Assembly: GCF_021922925.1 (NCBI RefSeq)
Contig: NZ_CP040786.1
Location: 310,001-374,000 of the forward strand
Direction: 5' to 3'
DNA length: 64,000 nt
Origin: Clavibacter phaseoli
GTDB lineage: Bacteria; Actinomycetota; Actinomycetes; Actinomycetales; Microbacteriaceae
Both the position numbers and the translations under genes were made by a program. The number at the start of each line of letters is the position of its first letter. Position 1 is the first letter of the stretch. Of this stretch, positions 41,190 through 51,541 are shown in pieces. Below the pieces are notes generated by a model. That model was not told where the DNA came from and did not search any database. It worked only from the letters and a program-made list of their open reading frames with translations.

Positions 41190-41740
41190 GCGCGGCGGAT
41201 CCCCGCGGCCGCGCCGTCGTGATCGTCGCCTCCACGCGCGCCGCGGCGGGGGAGTACGAGGACCGCACGGGTCCCGTCATCGTCGCCTGGCTCGCCGAGC
41301 GCGGCTTCGAGGTGGGCGCGCCGGTCGTCCGCGCCGACGGGCCCGGGGTCGCCGCGGCGCTCGCCGAGGCCGTCGCGGGCGGCGCGCGCGTCATCCTCAC
41401 CACGGGCGGCACGGGCATCACCCCCACCGATCGCACGCCCGAGGCGACGGCGCCGCTGCTCGACCTCAAGATCCCCGGGATCATGGAGGAGGCCCGCCGC
41501 ACGGGCGTCGCCCATACGCCCACCGCCGTGCTCACGCGCGGGCACGCGGGACTCGCCGGCGGCGCGTTCGTCATGAACCTGCCGGGCTCGCCGGGCGGCG
41601 TGCGCGACGGCCTCGGGGCGCTCGACCGGATCCTCGACCACGTCCTCGAGCAGGCCCGCGGCGCCGTGCACCCCGCCACGGATCCGGCCGCGGACACCGC
41701 GGTCCCTGGCGCCGACGACGCGGCCGGAGCGACGTCGTGA
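41186..41740 (+). CDS. mog: Mog/MoaB-type molybdopterin adenylyltransferase
   Basis: A 184-residue MogA/MoaB family protein that activates molybdopterin by adenylation before MoeA acts. VVIVASTRAAAGEYEDRTGPVIVAWL, ILTTGGTGITPTDRTPEATAPLLDLKIPGIMEEAR, and MNLPGSPGGVRDGL are the family motifs. The start GTG 41186 overlaps the moaC stop, and the C-terminal 25 residues are an Ala/Asp-rich tail. It overlaps moaE by four bases. MogA and MoaB cannot be told apart by eye. Confidence 0.92.
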   Translation: MSAADPRGRAVVIVASTRAAAGEYEDRTGPVIVAWLAERGFEVGAPVVRADGPGVAAALAEAVAGGARVILTTGGTGITPTDRTPEATAPLLDLKIPGIMEEARRTGVAHTPTAVLTRGHAGLAGGAFVMNLPGSPGGVRDGLGALDRILDHVLEQARGAVHPATDPAADTAVPGADDAAGATS

Positions 41741-42168
41741 CCGCCGACCGCGTGCTCTTCGCGCGCATCGCGGGCGGCGCGATCCGCGTCGAGGACTGCG
41801 CCGACGCCGTGCGCGCCGACGACGCGGGAGCCGTCGTCACCTTCGAGGGCGTCGTCCGCGACCACGACGACGGCAAGGGCGTCCTCTGGCTCGACTACTC
41901 CGCGCACCCGGCCGCCCGTCAGGCGATCCGGCAGGTCGCGCTCGACGTGTCGGCGCGCTACCCGGACGTGCGGATCGCGGTCGAGCACCGCATCGGGCGG
42001 CTCGGGATCGGCGACGTCGCGCTCACGTGCGCCGTCTCCTCCGCGCACCGGGCCGACGCGTTCGCCGCGTGCGGCCTGCTCGTGGACGAGGTCAAGCAGC
42101 GCGTCCCGATCTGGAAGCAGCAGGCCTTCGACGACGGCACGAGCGAGTGGGTCGCCTCGCTCGGGTGA
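41737..42168 (+). CDS. moaE: MoaE, molybdopterin synthase large subunit
   Basis: A 143-residue subunit. AGAVVTFEGVVRDHDDGKGVLWLDYSAHPAARQAIRQV, EHRIGRLGIGDVALTCAVSSAHRADAFAACGLLVDEVKQRVPIWKQQ are the landmarks; the last block carries the catalytic Lys in the VKQRVPIWKQ region. It pairs with MoaD, encoded 32 kb away at 9717. The start GTG 41737 overlaps the Mog gene. It is the last gene of its operon. Confidence 0.95.
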   Translation: MTADRVLFARIAGGAIRVEDCADAVRADDAGAVVTFEGVVRDHDDGKGVLWLDYSAHPAARQAIRQVALDVSARYPDVRIAVEHRIGRLGIGDVALTCAVSSAHRADAFAACGLLVDEVKQRVPIWKQQAFDDGTSEWVASLG

Positions 42169-42193
42169 CCCGATCCGAGGCGACCGACCGGGG

Positions 42194-42364
42194 CTACGCC
42201 TTGGGGGTCTTCGCGGCGTTGTAGCGGCGGCGCAGGCTGCCGAGGACGATCGTGCCGAGGACCAGGATGATGCCGATGATCCCGAGCCAGACGAGGCCCT
42301 TGATGGCGAAGCCGACCACCGTGAGGATCAGCCAGAGGACGAGCAGGACGACGATGAACGCCAT
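42194..42364 (-). CDS. Small hydrophobic membrane protein
   Basis: A 56-residue protein made of two hydrophobic helices (about 3-22 and 25-44) with a basic tail (RRRYNAAKTPKA). The ribosome site GGAAGG lies eight bases before ATG 42364. Small proteins of this type occur in many actinobacteria as hypothetical membrane proteins. It converges on moaE. Confidence 0.65.
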   Translation of the reverse strand: MAFIVVLLVLWLILTVVGFAIKGLVWLGIIGIILVLGTIVLGSLRRRYNAAKTPKA

Positions 42365-42507
42365 GGGGTGACCTTCCGTTCGGGACCCGCCGGCACGGCG
42401 CCGGGGGAGGGGCGCGCCCGGGCACCTGGATCCCCCGCGCGGCGCCCCGATGCTACCCCCGGCCGGCGACCCGGCGGGGACACCGCGGGGCCGGCCGGGC
42501 GGGGGGC

Positions 42508-43791
42508 TCAGCTCCCCGCGGCGTCCATGGCGTCGGCGATCCGCTCGGCCCGGCGCGTGCGTCGCCCGGTGAGCTGCAGCACGAGCGCGACCAGTGCGCT
42601 CGCCGCGACGAAGGCGCCGTAGACGGCGAGCACGATCGGCAGCCCGTCCGCCTCCACGAAGACGCCCGCGACGATGCTCGGCACCCCGAAGGCGAGGTAG
42701 CTCGCGACGTAGACGGAAGAGAGGAGGCTGGCGCGCTGGTCGACGGGCGCCTCCGCGAGCACGAGCCGGAGGCCCGCCTGGAACCCGGCGCCGAAGCCGA
42801 CGCCGCCGATCACCGCCGCGACCGCGAAGAGCGGGAGCGAGGCCGTCCAGATCGCCGCGACGAGGCCGACCGGCCCGAGCACGAGCGCGACGACGCCGAC
42901 GATGAGGCTGCGGCGGGCGTCGCGCGTGCGGATCACGATGCCGGTGATGGCGCCCGTGCCGGTGAAGAGGGCGATCGCGGCGCCCGTGAGCGCGGCGCTG
43001 TGCAGGCCGAAAGTGGTGCCGAGCACGGATCCGATGAAGGCCAGGAACATGCCGCCGAGCGCCCAGCTGGCGATCATGCCGCCGACGACGGCGGTGAACA
43101 CGGAGCGGGCGGCGCGCGGCACCGCGACCGACGGCACGAGCGAGCGGAACGCGCCCGCCCGCCGCGGCTGGCGCTCGGGCACGAACGCGACGGCCACGCC
43201 CGCGGCCACCATGAGCGCGGCGAGCACGACGAAGACCGTCTCCTCGGGCGCGGGGCCGTAGGCCACGAGGAAGCCGCTGCCGAGCGCGCCCACCGTGAGC
43301 GCCGCGGGCGGCACGACGCCGTTGAGGAACGCGGCGAGGCCGGAGCGGCGGGTGGGCTGGTGGTCGATCATGCCGGCGCCGAGGGCACCGGTGGCGAGGC
43401 CGATCGCGAGGCCCTGGAGGATGCGGGCGACCACGAGCGCGAGGCCGTCGTGCGCGAAGGCGAACACGAGCATCGCCGCGGTGGAGACGGCGAGGGCGCC
43501 GAGGATCACGGGGCGGCGGCCGATGTGGTCGGAGAGGCGGCCGGCCGTGAGCAGCGTCGCGAGGAGGCCGGCCACGTAGACGGCGAACACGATCGTGAGG
43601 ACCACGGGCGGCAGCGCCCACTCCTCCTGGTACACGGGGTAGAGGGGCGAGGGCGCGGCGCCCGACGCGACGAGCACGAGCAGCGTCAGCGCGTAGACCA
43701 GGAGGCCGGCGGCCGACTCGCGGCGCGCGGGCGCCGCGTCGGGCGAGACGGCGGCGGGGATCGATGCGGTGTCGGTGCGGCTGGTCGTCAT
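42508..43791 (-). CDS. MFS transporter
   Basis: A 427-residue transporter with 12 predicted helices after a 30-residue cytosolic start. Motif A is GRLSDHIGRRPVILGAL between helices 2 and 3. ARILQGLAIGLATGALGAGMID is helix 4-5. The second half begins near residue 225 after a basic loop. Sequence details (SGAAPSPLYPVYQEEWALPPVVLT) match a drug-efflux-like group common in actinobacteria. GAGGAG lies seven bases before ATG 43791. It is divergent from the Uup-like gene. The substrate is unknown. Confidence 0.85.
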   Translation of the reverse strand: MTTSRTDTASIPAAVSPDAAPARRESAAGLLVYALTLLVLVASGAAPSPLYPVYQEEWALPPVVLTIVFAVYVAGLLATLLTAGRLSDHIGRRPVILGALAVSTAAMLVFAFAHDGLALVVARILQGLAIGLATGALGAGMIDHQPTRRSGLAAFLNGVVPPAALTVGALGSGFLVAYGPAPEETVFVVLAALMVAAGVAVAFVPERQPRRAGAFRSLVPSVAVPRAARSVFTAVVGGMIASWALGGMFLAFIGSVLGTTFGLHSAALTGAAIALFTGTGAITGIVIRTRDARRSLIVGVVALVLGPVGLVAAIWTASLPLFAVAAVIGGVGFGAGFQAGLRLVLAEAPVDQRASLLSSVYVASYLAFGVPSIVAGVFVEADGLPIVLAVYGAFVAASALVALVLQLTGRRTRRAERIADAMDAAGS

Positions 43792-43927
43792 GGGCGCTCC
43801 TCGCGGTGGGCGGATCCCCGGGCGCAGGCGCCGGGCGGGCTGCTCCCCGTCGAGCGCGCGGCCCTCGCGGGTCACGATGGGGGCCAACGGCGGGCGGCTC
43901 GCGGGAATTCCCCGGGCGGGGGTCACC

Positions 43928-43933
43928 TAGGCT
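43928..43933 (+). promoter_or_regulatory. -10 hexamer for leaderless ABC-F gene
   Basis: TAGGCT ends six bases before GTG 43940, and no ribosome site is present. Confidence 0.55.
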
Positions 43934-43939
43934 CGTGCG

Positions 43940-45757
<1,818 letters not shown>

Positions 45758-45769
45758 TCCCGTGGTAGG

Positions 45770-46624
45770 TCAGTAGGCGAGCAGGACGTCCGGCGAGCTC
45801 AGCGTCAGCGTCCCGTCGGGGGCCCAGACGACGCTGAGCCCGCCGCCGGCCATCCGCACGCTGCCGTCGAACGCGCGCGCCGGCACGTCCGCGATCCAGG
45901 TGACCTCGAGGCCCGAGACGGCGAGCTGGGCGGGCGGGGCGCACGACGCGACGCCGGAGCCGGGGCTGTTCCCCTCCGCGGGCGAGGATCCCGTCCACGG
46001 GTACACGAGCACGCATGCGTCGCCGGAGATCGTGCGCGCCACGTAGAGGCCGACGCTCGTCTGCACGCCGCGGATGGAGGTGAGGTCGATGTCGCCGCCC
46101 GGCGAGCGCGGCGGGGTGTCCGCCTCCTGCTGCGGGGCGGCGAGGATCCCGTCGACCGCGAGGGGCGCCGAGGTGCGGCTGATGTCGGTGCCGAGCAGCG
46201 AGCGCACGTCCGCGGGATCCGGCGCCGGCGCGGCCTCGTCGGTCGCCGTGGCGGACGGGGTCGCCGTCGCCGTGGCCGTCGAGTCGGCGGACGGCGCCGC
46301 CGATCCGCCGAGGCCGACGGCGACGCCCGCGCCCGCGAGCAGCCCGACGACGAGGGCGCCGCCGGCCCAGGCGAGCGGGCGGCGGGAGCGCGCGGGGGGA
46401 TCGGCCGGCGCGGACCCGTGGTCCTGGGCGTCCTGCGCGTCCGCGTCCGCGTCGACGGCGCGGGAGGCGGGTCCCGACGCGCGCTCGCGGCGGGTCAGCT
46501 CGGCGGCCGCGTCGATCCACCGCTGGTCCGTCTCGTCGGCCCCCTGCGCGTAGACGCGCTGGCGCAGCGCGTCGAGCGGCAGGGCGGCGAGGTCGTCGTC
46601 CGGCCTCGGTGCGCGTGCGTCCAT
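45770..46624 (-). CDS. Single-pass membrane protein, second tandem pair, member 1
   Basis: A 284-residue protein. The cytosolic N-terminus has LPLDALRQRVYAQGADETDQRWIDAAAELTRRERAS (about 15-50), shared almost word for word with its neighbour. One transmembrane helix lies near residues 82-104, then a Ser/Thr/Ala linker, and an outside domain with IRGVQTSVGLYVARTISGDACVLVYPW, VASCAPPAQLAVSGLEVTW and a closing PDVLLAY. Two cysteines probably form a disulfide. No family is known to me. It lies 61 bases after the paralog at 46686. Confidence 0.7.
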   Translation of the reverse strand: MDARAPRPDDDLAALPLDALRQRVYAQGADETDQRWIDAAAELTRRERASGPASRAVDADADAQDAQDHGSAPADPPARSRRPLAWAGGALVVGLLAGAGVAVGLGGSAAPSADSTATATATPSATATDEAAPAPDPADVRSLLGTDISRTSAPLAVDGILAAPQQEADTPPRSPGGDIDLTSIRGVQTSVGLYVARTISGDACVLVYPWTGSSPAEGNSPGSGVASCAPPAQLAVSGLEVTWIADVPARAFDGSVRMAGGGLSVVWAPDGTLTLSSPDVLLAY

Positions 46625-46685
46625 GGTGGTGCCCCTTCCCCGCGACGACCCTCCCACATGCCCGCCGCGGTCCGTCGGGGCCCCT

Positions 46686-47570
46686 CTAGTACGCGAGGAT
46701 GCGGTCGGGCGTCGTGAGCGTGATGAGGTCGTCGCCCGACCAGGTGGCCTCGACGTCGCCCGTGATCATGCCCGTCGAGCCGTCGCGGTTGCGCGACGGG
46801 AACTCCGTGGTCCACGCGATCCGCAGCCCGTCGGACGCGACGCGGTCGGGCGACGCGCACGTGACCACGCCGGCCCCGCCGCTCGGGAACACCAGGAGGC
46901 ACAGGTCGCCTGTCACCGAGCGGGCCGCGTAGAGCCCGACGCTCGTCTGCACCACGCGGACGGAGGAGGCGTCGACGTCGGCGCGCACGGCCTTCGGCGG
47001 GCGGTCCGCGTCCTCCTGCGGGGCGTCGAAGATGGCGCCGACCGGGCGGCTGCGCTGGTCGGAGGTCGAGTCGGGGCCGAGGAGCGCGGGGCCGTCGGGG
47101 CTCGCGGCGGCGGCGGGCGTGGATCCCGCGGCGGCCGACGGCGCGTCGCCGCTCGGGCTCGGTGTGCCGTCGGCGGCGGTCGTGGCGGGGGATCCGGTGC
47201 CGAGCGCGACGCTGACGGCGGCGCCGGCGACGAGTCCCACCGCGAGCGCGGCGACGGCGATCCCGACGAGCACGCGGCGGGGTGCGCGGGGCTGGGCGGC
47301 GGAGCCGTCGGCATCGCCCGGGGCGGCCGGGTCCTCGTCCTCCCGGGTCGCGTCGTCCGTCGCACCGGCCGCCGCGTCCGTCCGGTCGTCGTCGTCGGAT
47401 CCGCGGACGGCGTCGGCCGCGGCGGGCCGGGACGCGCGCTCGCGGCGGGCGAGCTCGCCGGCCGCGCGGATCCACCGCTCGTCGCTCTCGTCGGCCCCCT
47501 GCGCGTACACGCGCCGTCGCAGCTCCTCGACCGGGAGCGCGGAGACGGCGTCGTCGTCGTCCTCGTGCAT
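46686..47570 (-). CDS. Single-pass membrane protein, second tandem pair, member 2
   Basis: A 294-residue protein with the same plan: LPVEELRRRVYAQGADESDERWIRAAGELARRERAS near the start, an acidic spacer, one helix at about residues 100-122, a Ser/Thr/Pro linker and an outside domain ending with VVQTSVGLYAARSVTGDLCLLVFPSG, VVTCASPDRVASDGLRIAW and TTPDRILAY. The matched cysteines suggest one disulfide. This pair is unrelated in sequence to the pair at 29904-32140 but copies its architecture. The start at 47570 gives an acidic start (HEDDDD). Confidence 0.7.
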   Translation of the reverse strand: MHEDDDDAVSALPVEELRRRVYAQGADESDERWIRAAGELARRERASRPAAADAVRGSDDDDRTDAAAGATDDATREDEDPAAPGDADGSAAQPRAPRRVLVGIAVAALAVGLVAGAAVSVALGTGSPATTAADGTPSPSGDAPSAAAGSTPAAAASPDGPALLGPDSTSDQRSRPVGAIFDAPQEDADRPPKAVRADVDASSVRVVQTSVGLYAARSVTGDLCLLVFPSGGAGVVTCASPDRVASDGLRIAWTTEFPSRNRDGSTGMITGDVEATWSGDDLITLTTPDRILAY

Positions 47571-47914
47571 GGGCACCTCCGAGGCCGACCCTGCCACATC
47601 CCGCGGCCGGTGCGGGGTGTCCCCGTGTTACGGCCCGGTTCGACACGCCCCCGCCCCGCCGCCTACCGTCGAGGTGCTGCAGGGACGCGGCCACCGGCCG
47701 TCGTCGGCGTCCCGCACCGCATCGCAGGCGAGGACGCCGTCCGCGCGCGCCTCCCGGAGACATCCCGTCCGGACGCCCCGGTGCGTCCGCTCGACCGCGT
47801 CGGCGCGCGCACCCGCGCGTCGTACGCCGGCATCCCGCGTCCCGCAGCCGCACCACCGCACGAGCACCCGCACCACCGGACAGCACCGGCGCCCGCACCA
47901 CCGAGAGGACCCCC
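47571..47914 (+). other. Gene-free interval: metQ promoter and long leader
   Basis: No convincing gene is seen in these 344 bases. A promoter TTCGAC (47639-47644), 19-base spacer and TACCGT (47664-47669) would start the metQ mRNA near 47676, leaving a leader of about 240 bases. I could not find the conserved core of a SAM riboswitch. CCGCACCACCG occurs three times near the end (47848-47858, 47868-47878, 47893-47903), with 20- and 25-base steps. Confidence 0.5.
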
Positions 47915-48847
47915 ATGACCACCCAGGCACCCCTGATCGACGCCCCGAAGCGGAGGAACCGCCTCGGCCTCATCATCGGCGCGGTCGTCGTCGTCCTCGC
48001 GATCGTCGCGGCCGTCCTCTTCGCCGTCGGCGCCTTCGCGGGCGGCGGCAAGGCCGTGCGCATCGGCGTCGTCGGCGCGAGCGACCCGCAGTGGCCCCTC
48101 TTCGTCGAGGCCGCGAAGGAGGAGGGCATCGACGTGCAGATCGTCGACTTCACCGAGTACCCGCAGGTGAACCCGGCGCTCAGCGAGGGCGAGATCGACC
48201 TCAACCAGTTCCAGCACCTCGTCTACCTCGCGCAGTACAACGAGGGCACGGGCGACGACCTCGAGCCCATCGGCGCCACCGCGATCTACCCGCTGGCGCT
48301 CTACTCGCAGAAGCACGCGTCGGTCGACGAGATCCCCGAGGGCGGCACCGTCGTCGTCCCCAACGACGAGTCGAACCTGGCCCGCAGCCTCCTCGTGCTC
48401 CAGAACGCCGGCCTCGTGACCCTCAAGGGCGGCGGATCCAGCGTCTCCACGCTCGACGACGTCGACCAGGCCGCGTCGAAGGTCACCGTCACCACGGTCG
48501 ACGCCGCGCTCACCGCCACGTCGCTGCCGGACGCCGACGCCGTCATCATCAACAACGACTTCGTGACCGACGCCGGCCTCACCGCCGACGACGCCATCGC
48601 GCAGGACGACCCGAGCGACCCGAACTCCCTCGCCTACGTCAACGTCTTCGCGGCCCGCGCCGACGACGCGCAGGACGAGACGTACCTCAAGCTCGCGCAG
48701 ATCTTCCGGGACACCCCCGCCGTGGTCGACGCGGTCGTCGAGAACTCGGGCGGCACCGCCATCCCGCTGCAGACGCCCGAGGACGAGCTGCAGAGCCTCC
48801 TCACCACCACCGAGAAGGCCGTCGCCGAGAAGAAGGCGGCTCGATGA
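47915..48847 (+). CDS. metQ: MetQ, methionine-binding protein of ABC importer
   Basis: A 310-residue NLPA-family binding protein. RIGVVGASDPQWPLFVEAAKEEGIDVQIVDFTEYPQVNPALSEGEIDLNQFQHLVYLAQYN and GATAIYPLALYSQKHASVDEIPEGGTVVVPND are the usual methionine-site blocks. Unlike most members it has no lipobox cysteine. A single helix near residues 22-46 (RNRLGLIIGAVVVVLAIVAAVLF) would anchor it as an ordinary membrane protein. GAGAGGAC lies six bases before ATG 47915. It is the first gene of the metQ-metN-metI operon and overlaps metN by four bases. Confidence 0.92.
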   Translation: MTTQAPLIDAPKRRNRLGLIIGAVVVVLAIVAAVLFAVGAFAGGGKAVRIGVVGASDPQWPLFVEAAKEEGIDVQIVDFTEYPQVNPALSEGEIDLNQFQHLVYLAQYNEGTGDDLEPIGATAIYPLALYSQKHASVDEIPEGGTVVVPNDESNLARSLLVLQNAGLVTLKGGGSSVSTLDDVDQAASKVTVTTVDAALTATSLPDADAVIINNDFVTDAGLTADDAIAQDDPSDPNSLAYVNVFAARADDAQDETYLKLAQIFRDTPAVVDAVVENSGGTAIPLQTPEDELQSLLTTTEKAVAEKKAAR

Positions 48848-49881
48848 CGGACGCCCCGCACGTCTCCCTGCGGGGCGTCGGCAAGCGGTACCCGCCGCGC
48901 GCGAAGGGCGAGCGGGCCCTCGAGGCCCTCGCCGACGTCGACCTCGACATCCGCCGCGGCGAGGTCTTCGGGATCATCGGCTACTCGGGCGCCGGGAAGA
49001 GCACGCTCGTGCGGCTCGTGAACGCGCTCGAGCGGCCGACCGCCGGCACCGTCTCGGTCGACGGCCGGGAGATCCAGGGCCTGCCCGAGCGCGAGCTGCG
49101 CAAGCTGCGGCTCGGCATCGGCATGGTGTTCCAGCAGTTCAACCTCTTCACGTCGAAGACCGTCTGGGGCAACGTCGCGTACCCGCTCACGGTCGCCGGC
49201 ATGCCGAAGGACCAGCAGCAGCGCCGGATCAGCGACCTGCTCCACTTCGTCGGCCTCGCCGACGAGGCGCACGCGCGGCCCGACGAGCTGTCCGGCGGTC
49301 AGAAGCAGCGCGTCGGCATCGCCCGCGCGCTCGCGACGAGCCCCGCGATCCTCCTGGCCGACGAGGCCACGAGCGCGCTGGATCCGGAGACCACGAGCGA
49401 GGTCCTCGCGCTCCTCCGCCGGGTCAACGAGGAGCTCGGCGTGACCATCGTCGTCATCACGCACGAGATGGAGGTCATCAAGTCCATCGCCCACCGCGTG
49501 GCCGTCATGGACTCCGGCCGCGTCATCGAGCAGGGCGAGGTCTTCGACGTGTTCTCCCGGCCCACGAGCGACGCCGCGCGCCGCTTCGTGTCGACCGTGG
49601 TCGCGGGCGTGCCCGAGGCCGAGGAGGTCCAGCGCCTCCGCCGACGGCACCCGGGGCGCCTCGTCACGCTGTCCTTCGCGGACGGCGGCGCCACGCAGGC
49701 CGAGGTGTTCCAGGCGCTCGCCGCCGCGGGCATCGCGTTCGAGGTCGTGCACGGCGGCATCACCGACATCCAGGGCCGCACGTTCGGCAACCTGACCCTC
49801 GCGCTCGGGGGCGACCCCGCGCGCATCGACGAGGTGCTCGCGGCCGACCGCGCCGGCGTCACCGTGACGGAGGTGGTCTGA
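48844..49881 (+). CDS. metN: MetN, methionine ABC transporter ATPase
   Basis: A 345-residue ATPase. Walker A is GYSGAGKST, the Q-loop is VFQQFNLFTSKTVWGNVAYPL, the signature is LSGGQKQRVGIARAL and Walker B is LLADEATSALDPET. The C-terminal 75 residues (GRLVTLSFADGGATQAEVFQALAAAGIAFEVVHGGITDIQGRTFGNLTLAL) are the NIL domain, which binds methionine and inhibits transport when the cell is replete. The order metQ-metN-metI is one operon, and metI starts one base after the stop. Confidence 0.95.
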   Translation: MTDAPHVSLRGVGKRYPPRAKGERALEALADVDLDIRRGEVFGIIGYSGAGKSTLVRLVNALERPTAGTVSVDGREIQGLPERELRKLRLGIGMVFQQFNLFTSKTVWGNVAYPLTVAGMPKDQQQRRISDLLHFVGLADEAHARPDELSGGQKQRVGIARALATSPAILLADEATSALDPETTSEVLALLRRVNEELGVTIVVITHEMEVIKSIAHRVAVMDSGRVIEQGEVFDVFSRPTSDAARRFVSTVVAGVPEAEEVQRLRRRHPGRLVTLSFADGGATQAEVFQALAAAGIAFEVVHGGITDIQGRTFGNLTLALGGDPARIDEVLAADRAGVTVTEVV

Positions 49882-49882
49882 G

Positions 49883-50542
49883 ATGGACGCGCTGACCCCG
49901 CTCCTCCCGCTCCTCGGCCAGTCGACGGTCGAGACGCTCGTGATGGTGCTGCTCACGCTCCTGTTCGGCGGACTCGGCGGCCTCGTGATGGGCCTCGGCC
50001 TCTACCTGACGCGCGCCGGCAGCCTGCTCCCGAGCAGATCCGTGTTCGCGGTCCTCAACGTGGTCGTCAACACCTTCCGGCCGATCCCGTTCGTGATCTT
50101 CCTCTTCGCCGTGCAGCCGCTCGCGCGCGTGGTCACCGGCAGCGGCATCGGGCAGTCCGCGGTCATCTTCACGCTGTCGCTCGGGGCGTCCTTCGCGATC
50201 AGCCGCATCGTCGAGCAGAACCTGCTCACGGTGCAGCCGGGCGTGATCGAGGCGGCCCGCTCCGTGGGCGCGAGCCCGGTGCGGATCATCTTCACGCTGC
50301 TGATCCCGGAGGCGCTCGGCCCGCTGATCCTCGGCTACACGTTCGTCTTCGTGGGCATCGTCGACATGACCGCGGTCGCGGGCGCGATCGGCGGCGGCGG
50401 CCTGGGCAACTTCGCGATCGTCTACGGCTACCGGCAGTTCGAGCCTGTCGTCACGTGGGCGGCGGTGCTCATCATCATCGTGCTCGTGCAGGTGGTGCAG
50501 CTCATCGGCAACCGGATGGCCCGGGCGGCGCTCCGGCGCTGA
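49883..50542 (+). CDS. metI: MetI, methionine ABC transporter permease
   Basis: A 219-residue permease with five or six helices. The EAA loop is EAARSVGASPVRIIFTLLIPEALGPLILGYTF, and the start (STVETLVMVLLTLLFGGLGGLVMGLGLYL) and end (GGGGLGNFAIVYGYRQFEPVVTWAAVLIIIVLVQVVQLIGN) are typical of MetI. It begins one base after metN stops. It converges on the LysG-like gene. Confidence 0.95.
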   Translation: MDALTPLLPLLGQSTVETLVMVLLTLLFGGLGGLVMGLGLYLTRAGSLLPSRSVFAVLNVVVNTFRPIPFVIFLFAVQPLARVVTGSGIGQSAVIFTLSLGASFAISRIVEQNLLTVQPGVIEAARSVGASPVRIIFTLLIPEALGPLILGYTFVFVGIVDMTAVAGAIGGGGLGNFAIVYGYRQFEPVVTWAAVLIIIVLVQVVQLIGNRMARAALRR

Positions 50543-50575
50543 CCGTCCCGCGCGCCACCCGCCGCGGCCGCCCCG

Positions 50576-51472
50576 CTACCTCAGCGAGGCGGCCGCGGCG
50601 CGCACGTGCCGGGTGAGGTCGGCGAGCACGGGGGAGTCGACGCTCCAGCGCTGCCAGTGCAGGGCCACGTCCACGTGGGATCCCGCGTCCAGCGGCGCGA
50701 GCGCGCCCGACGCGACGAGCTCCTCGCTCTGCAGGTCGGGCAGCATGCCCCAGCCCATGCCGAGCGTGACCGCCGTGACGAACTCCGCGGACGACGGCAC
50801 GTAGTGGCGCGGCTGGCCTGCGGGCGCGCGCCGGCCGCGCAGCCAGCGGTCCTGCATGGCGTCCTTGCGGTCGAACATCACGAGCGGCGCGACCGCCAGC
50901 GCGCTCGGCGTGGGCCCGTCGGGCAGGTGCGCGGCGACGTAGGCGGGCGTCGCGAGCGCGCGGTACCGCATCCGCCCGAGCCGCTCCGAGGTGCAGCCCT
51001 GCACGGGGTCCTTCACGCTCGTGACCGCGGCCATCGCGGATCCGTCGCGCAGCAGGTCGAGGGAGTGGTGCTCGTCCTCGCGCAGCACCTCCACCGCCTG
51101 GCCGGTCTCGGCCGCCAGCGCCGCGAACGCGGGCAGCAGCCACGACGCGAGCGAGTCGCCGTTCACGACCACGGGCACGGCCGCCGTCCCCGCGCGCGGC
51201 GCCTCGCCCTCGCCCACGCCGAGCAGCCCGTCGAGGTCGCGCTCGAGCAGGAGCACCTGGCGCGCGTGCCGCAGCACGGCGTCGCCCGCCTCGGTGGTGG
51301 TCGCGGGGCGGGTGCGGCGGAGGAGCACGCGGCCGGCGCTGCGCTCGAGCGCCGTGATCCGCTGGCTCACCGCGGAGGGCGTGAGCCGAAGCGCGCGGGC
51401 GGCCGCGTCGAGCGTGCCCGCGTCGATGACGGCGGCCAGGGTGCGCAGGTGCTCGGTGCGGATGTCCATCAT
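50576..51472 (-). CDS. lysG: LysR family regulator, LysG/ArgP-like
   Basis: A 298-residue LysR regulator. The HTH is near residues 5-62 (HLRTLAAVIDAGTLDAAARALRLTPSAVSQRITALERSAGRVLLRR). The effector domain has the ArgP/LysG traits VVNGDSLASWLLPAF, SVKDPVQGCTSERLGRMRYRALATPAYVAAHLPDG, and GMGWGMLPDLQ. It is divergent from the lysE gene, the standard pair in actinobacteria, where LysG turns on the exporter when lysine or arginine is high. The start has two ATGs in a row (51472 and 51469). Confidence 0.9.
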   Translation of the reverse strand: MMDIRTEHLRTLAAVIDAGTLDAAARALRLTPSAVSQRITALERSAGRVLLRRTRPATTTEAGDAVLRHARQVLLLERDLDGLLGVGEGEAPRAGTAAVPVVVNGDSLASWLLPAFAALAAETGQAVEVLREDEHHSLDLLRDGSAMAAVTSVKDPVQGCTSERLGRMRYRALATPAYVAAHLPDGPTPSALAVAPLVMFDRKDAMQDRWLRGRRAPAGQPRHYVPSSAEFVTAVTLGMGWGMLPDLQSEELVASGALAPLDAGSHVDVALHWQRWSVDSPVLADLTRHVRAAAASLR

Positions 51473-51541
51473 CAGCGATGCTAATGGTGCCGCAGGAACA
51501 TGAGCTGGTCTGATGCGCGCCCGGTGCCTAGCGTGGAGGCC

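Noticed and set aside
47848..47903. Three CCGCACCACCG repeats considered as a CRISPR-like array
   Set aside because: Repeats are only 11 bases, spacers are 9 and 14 bases and no cas gene is present.
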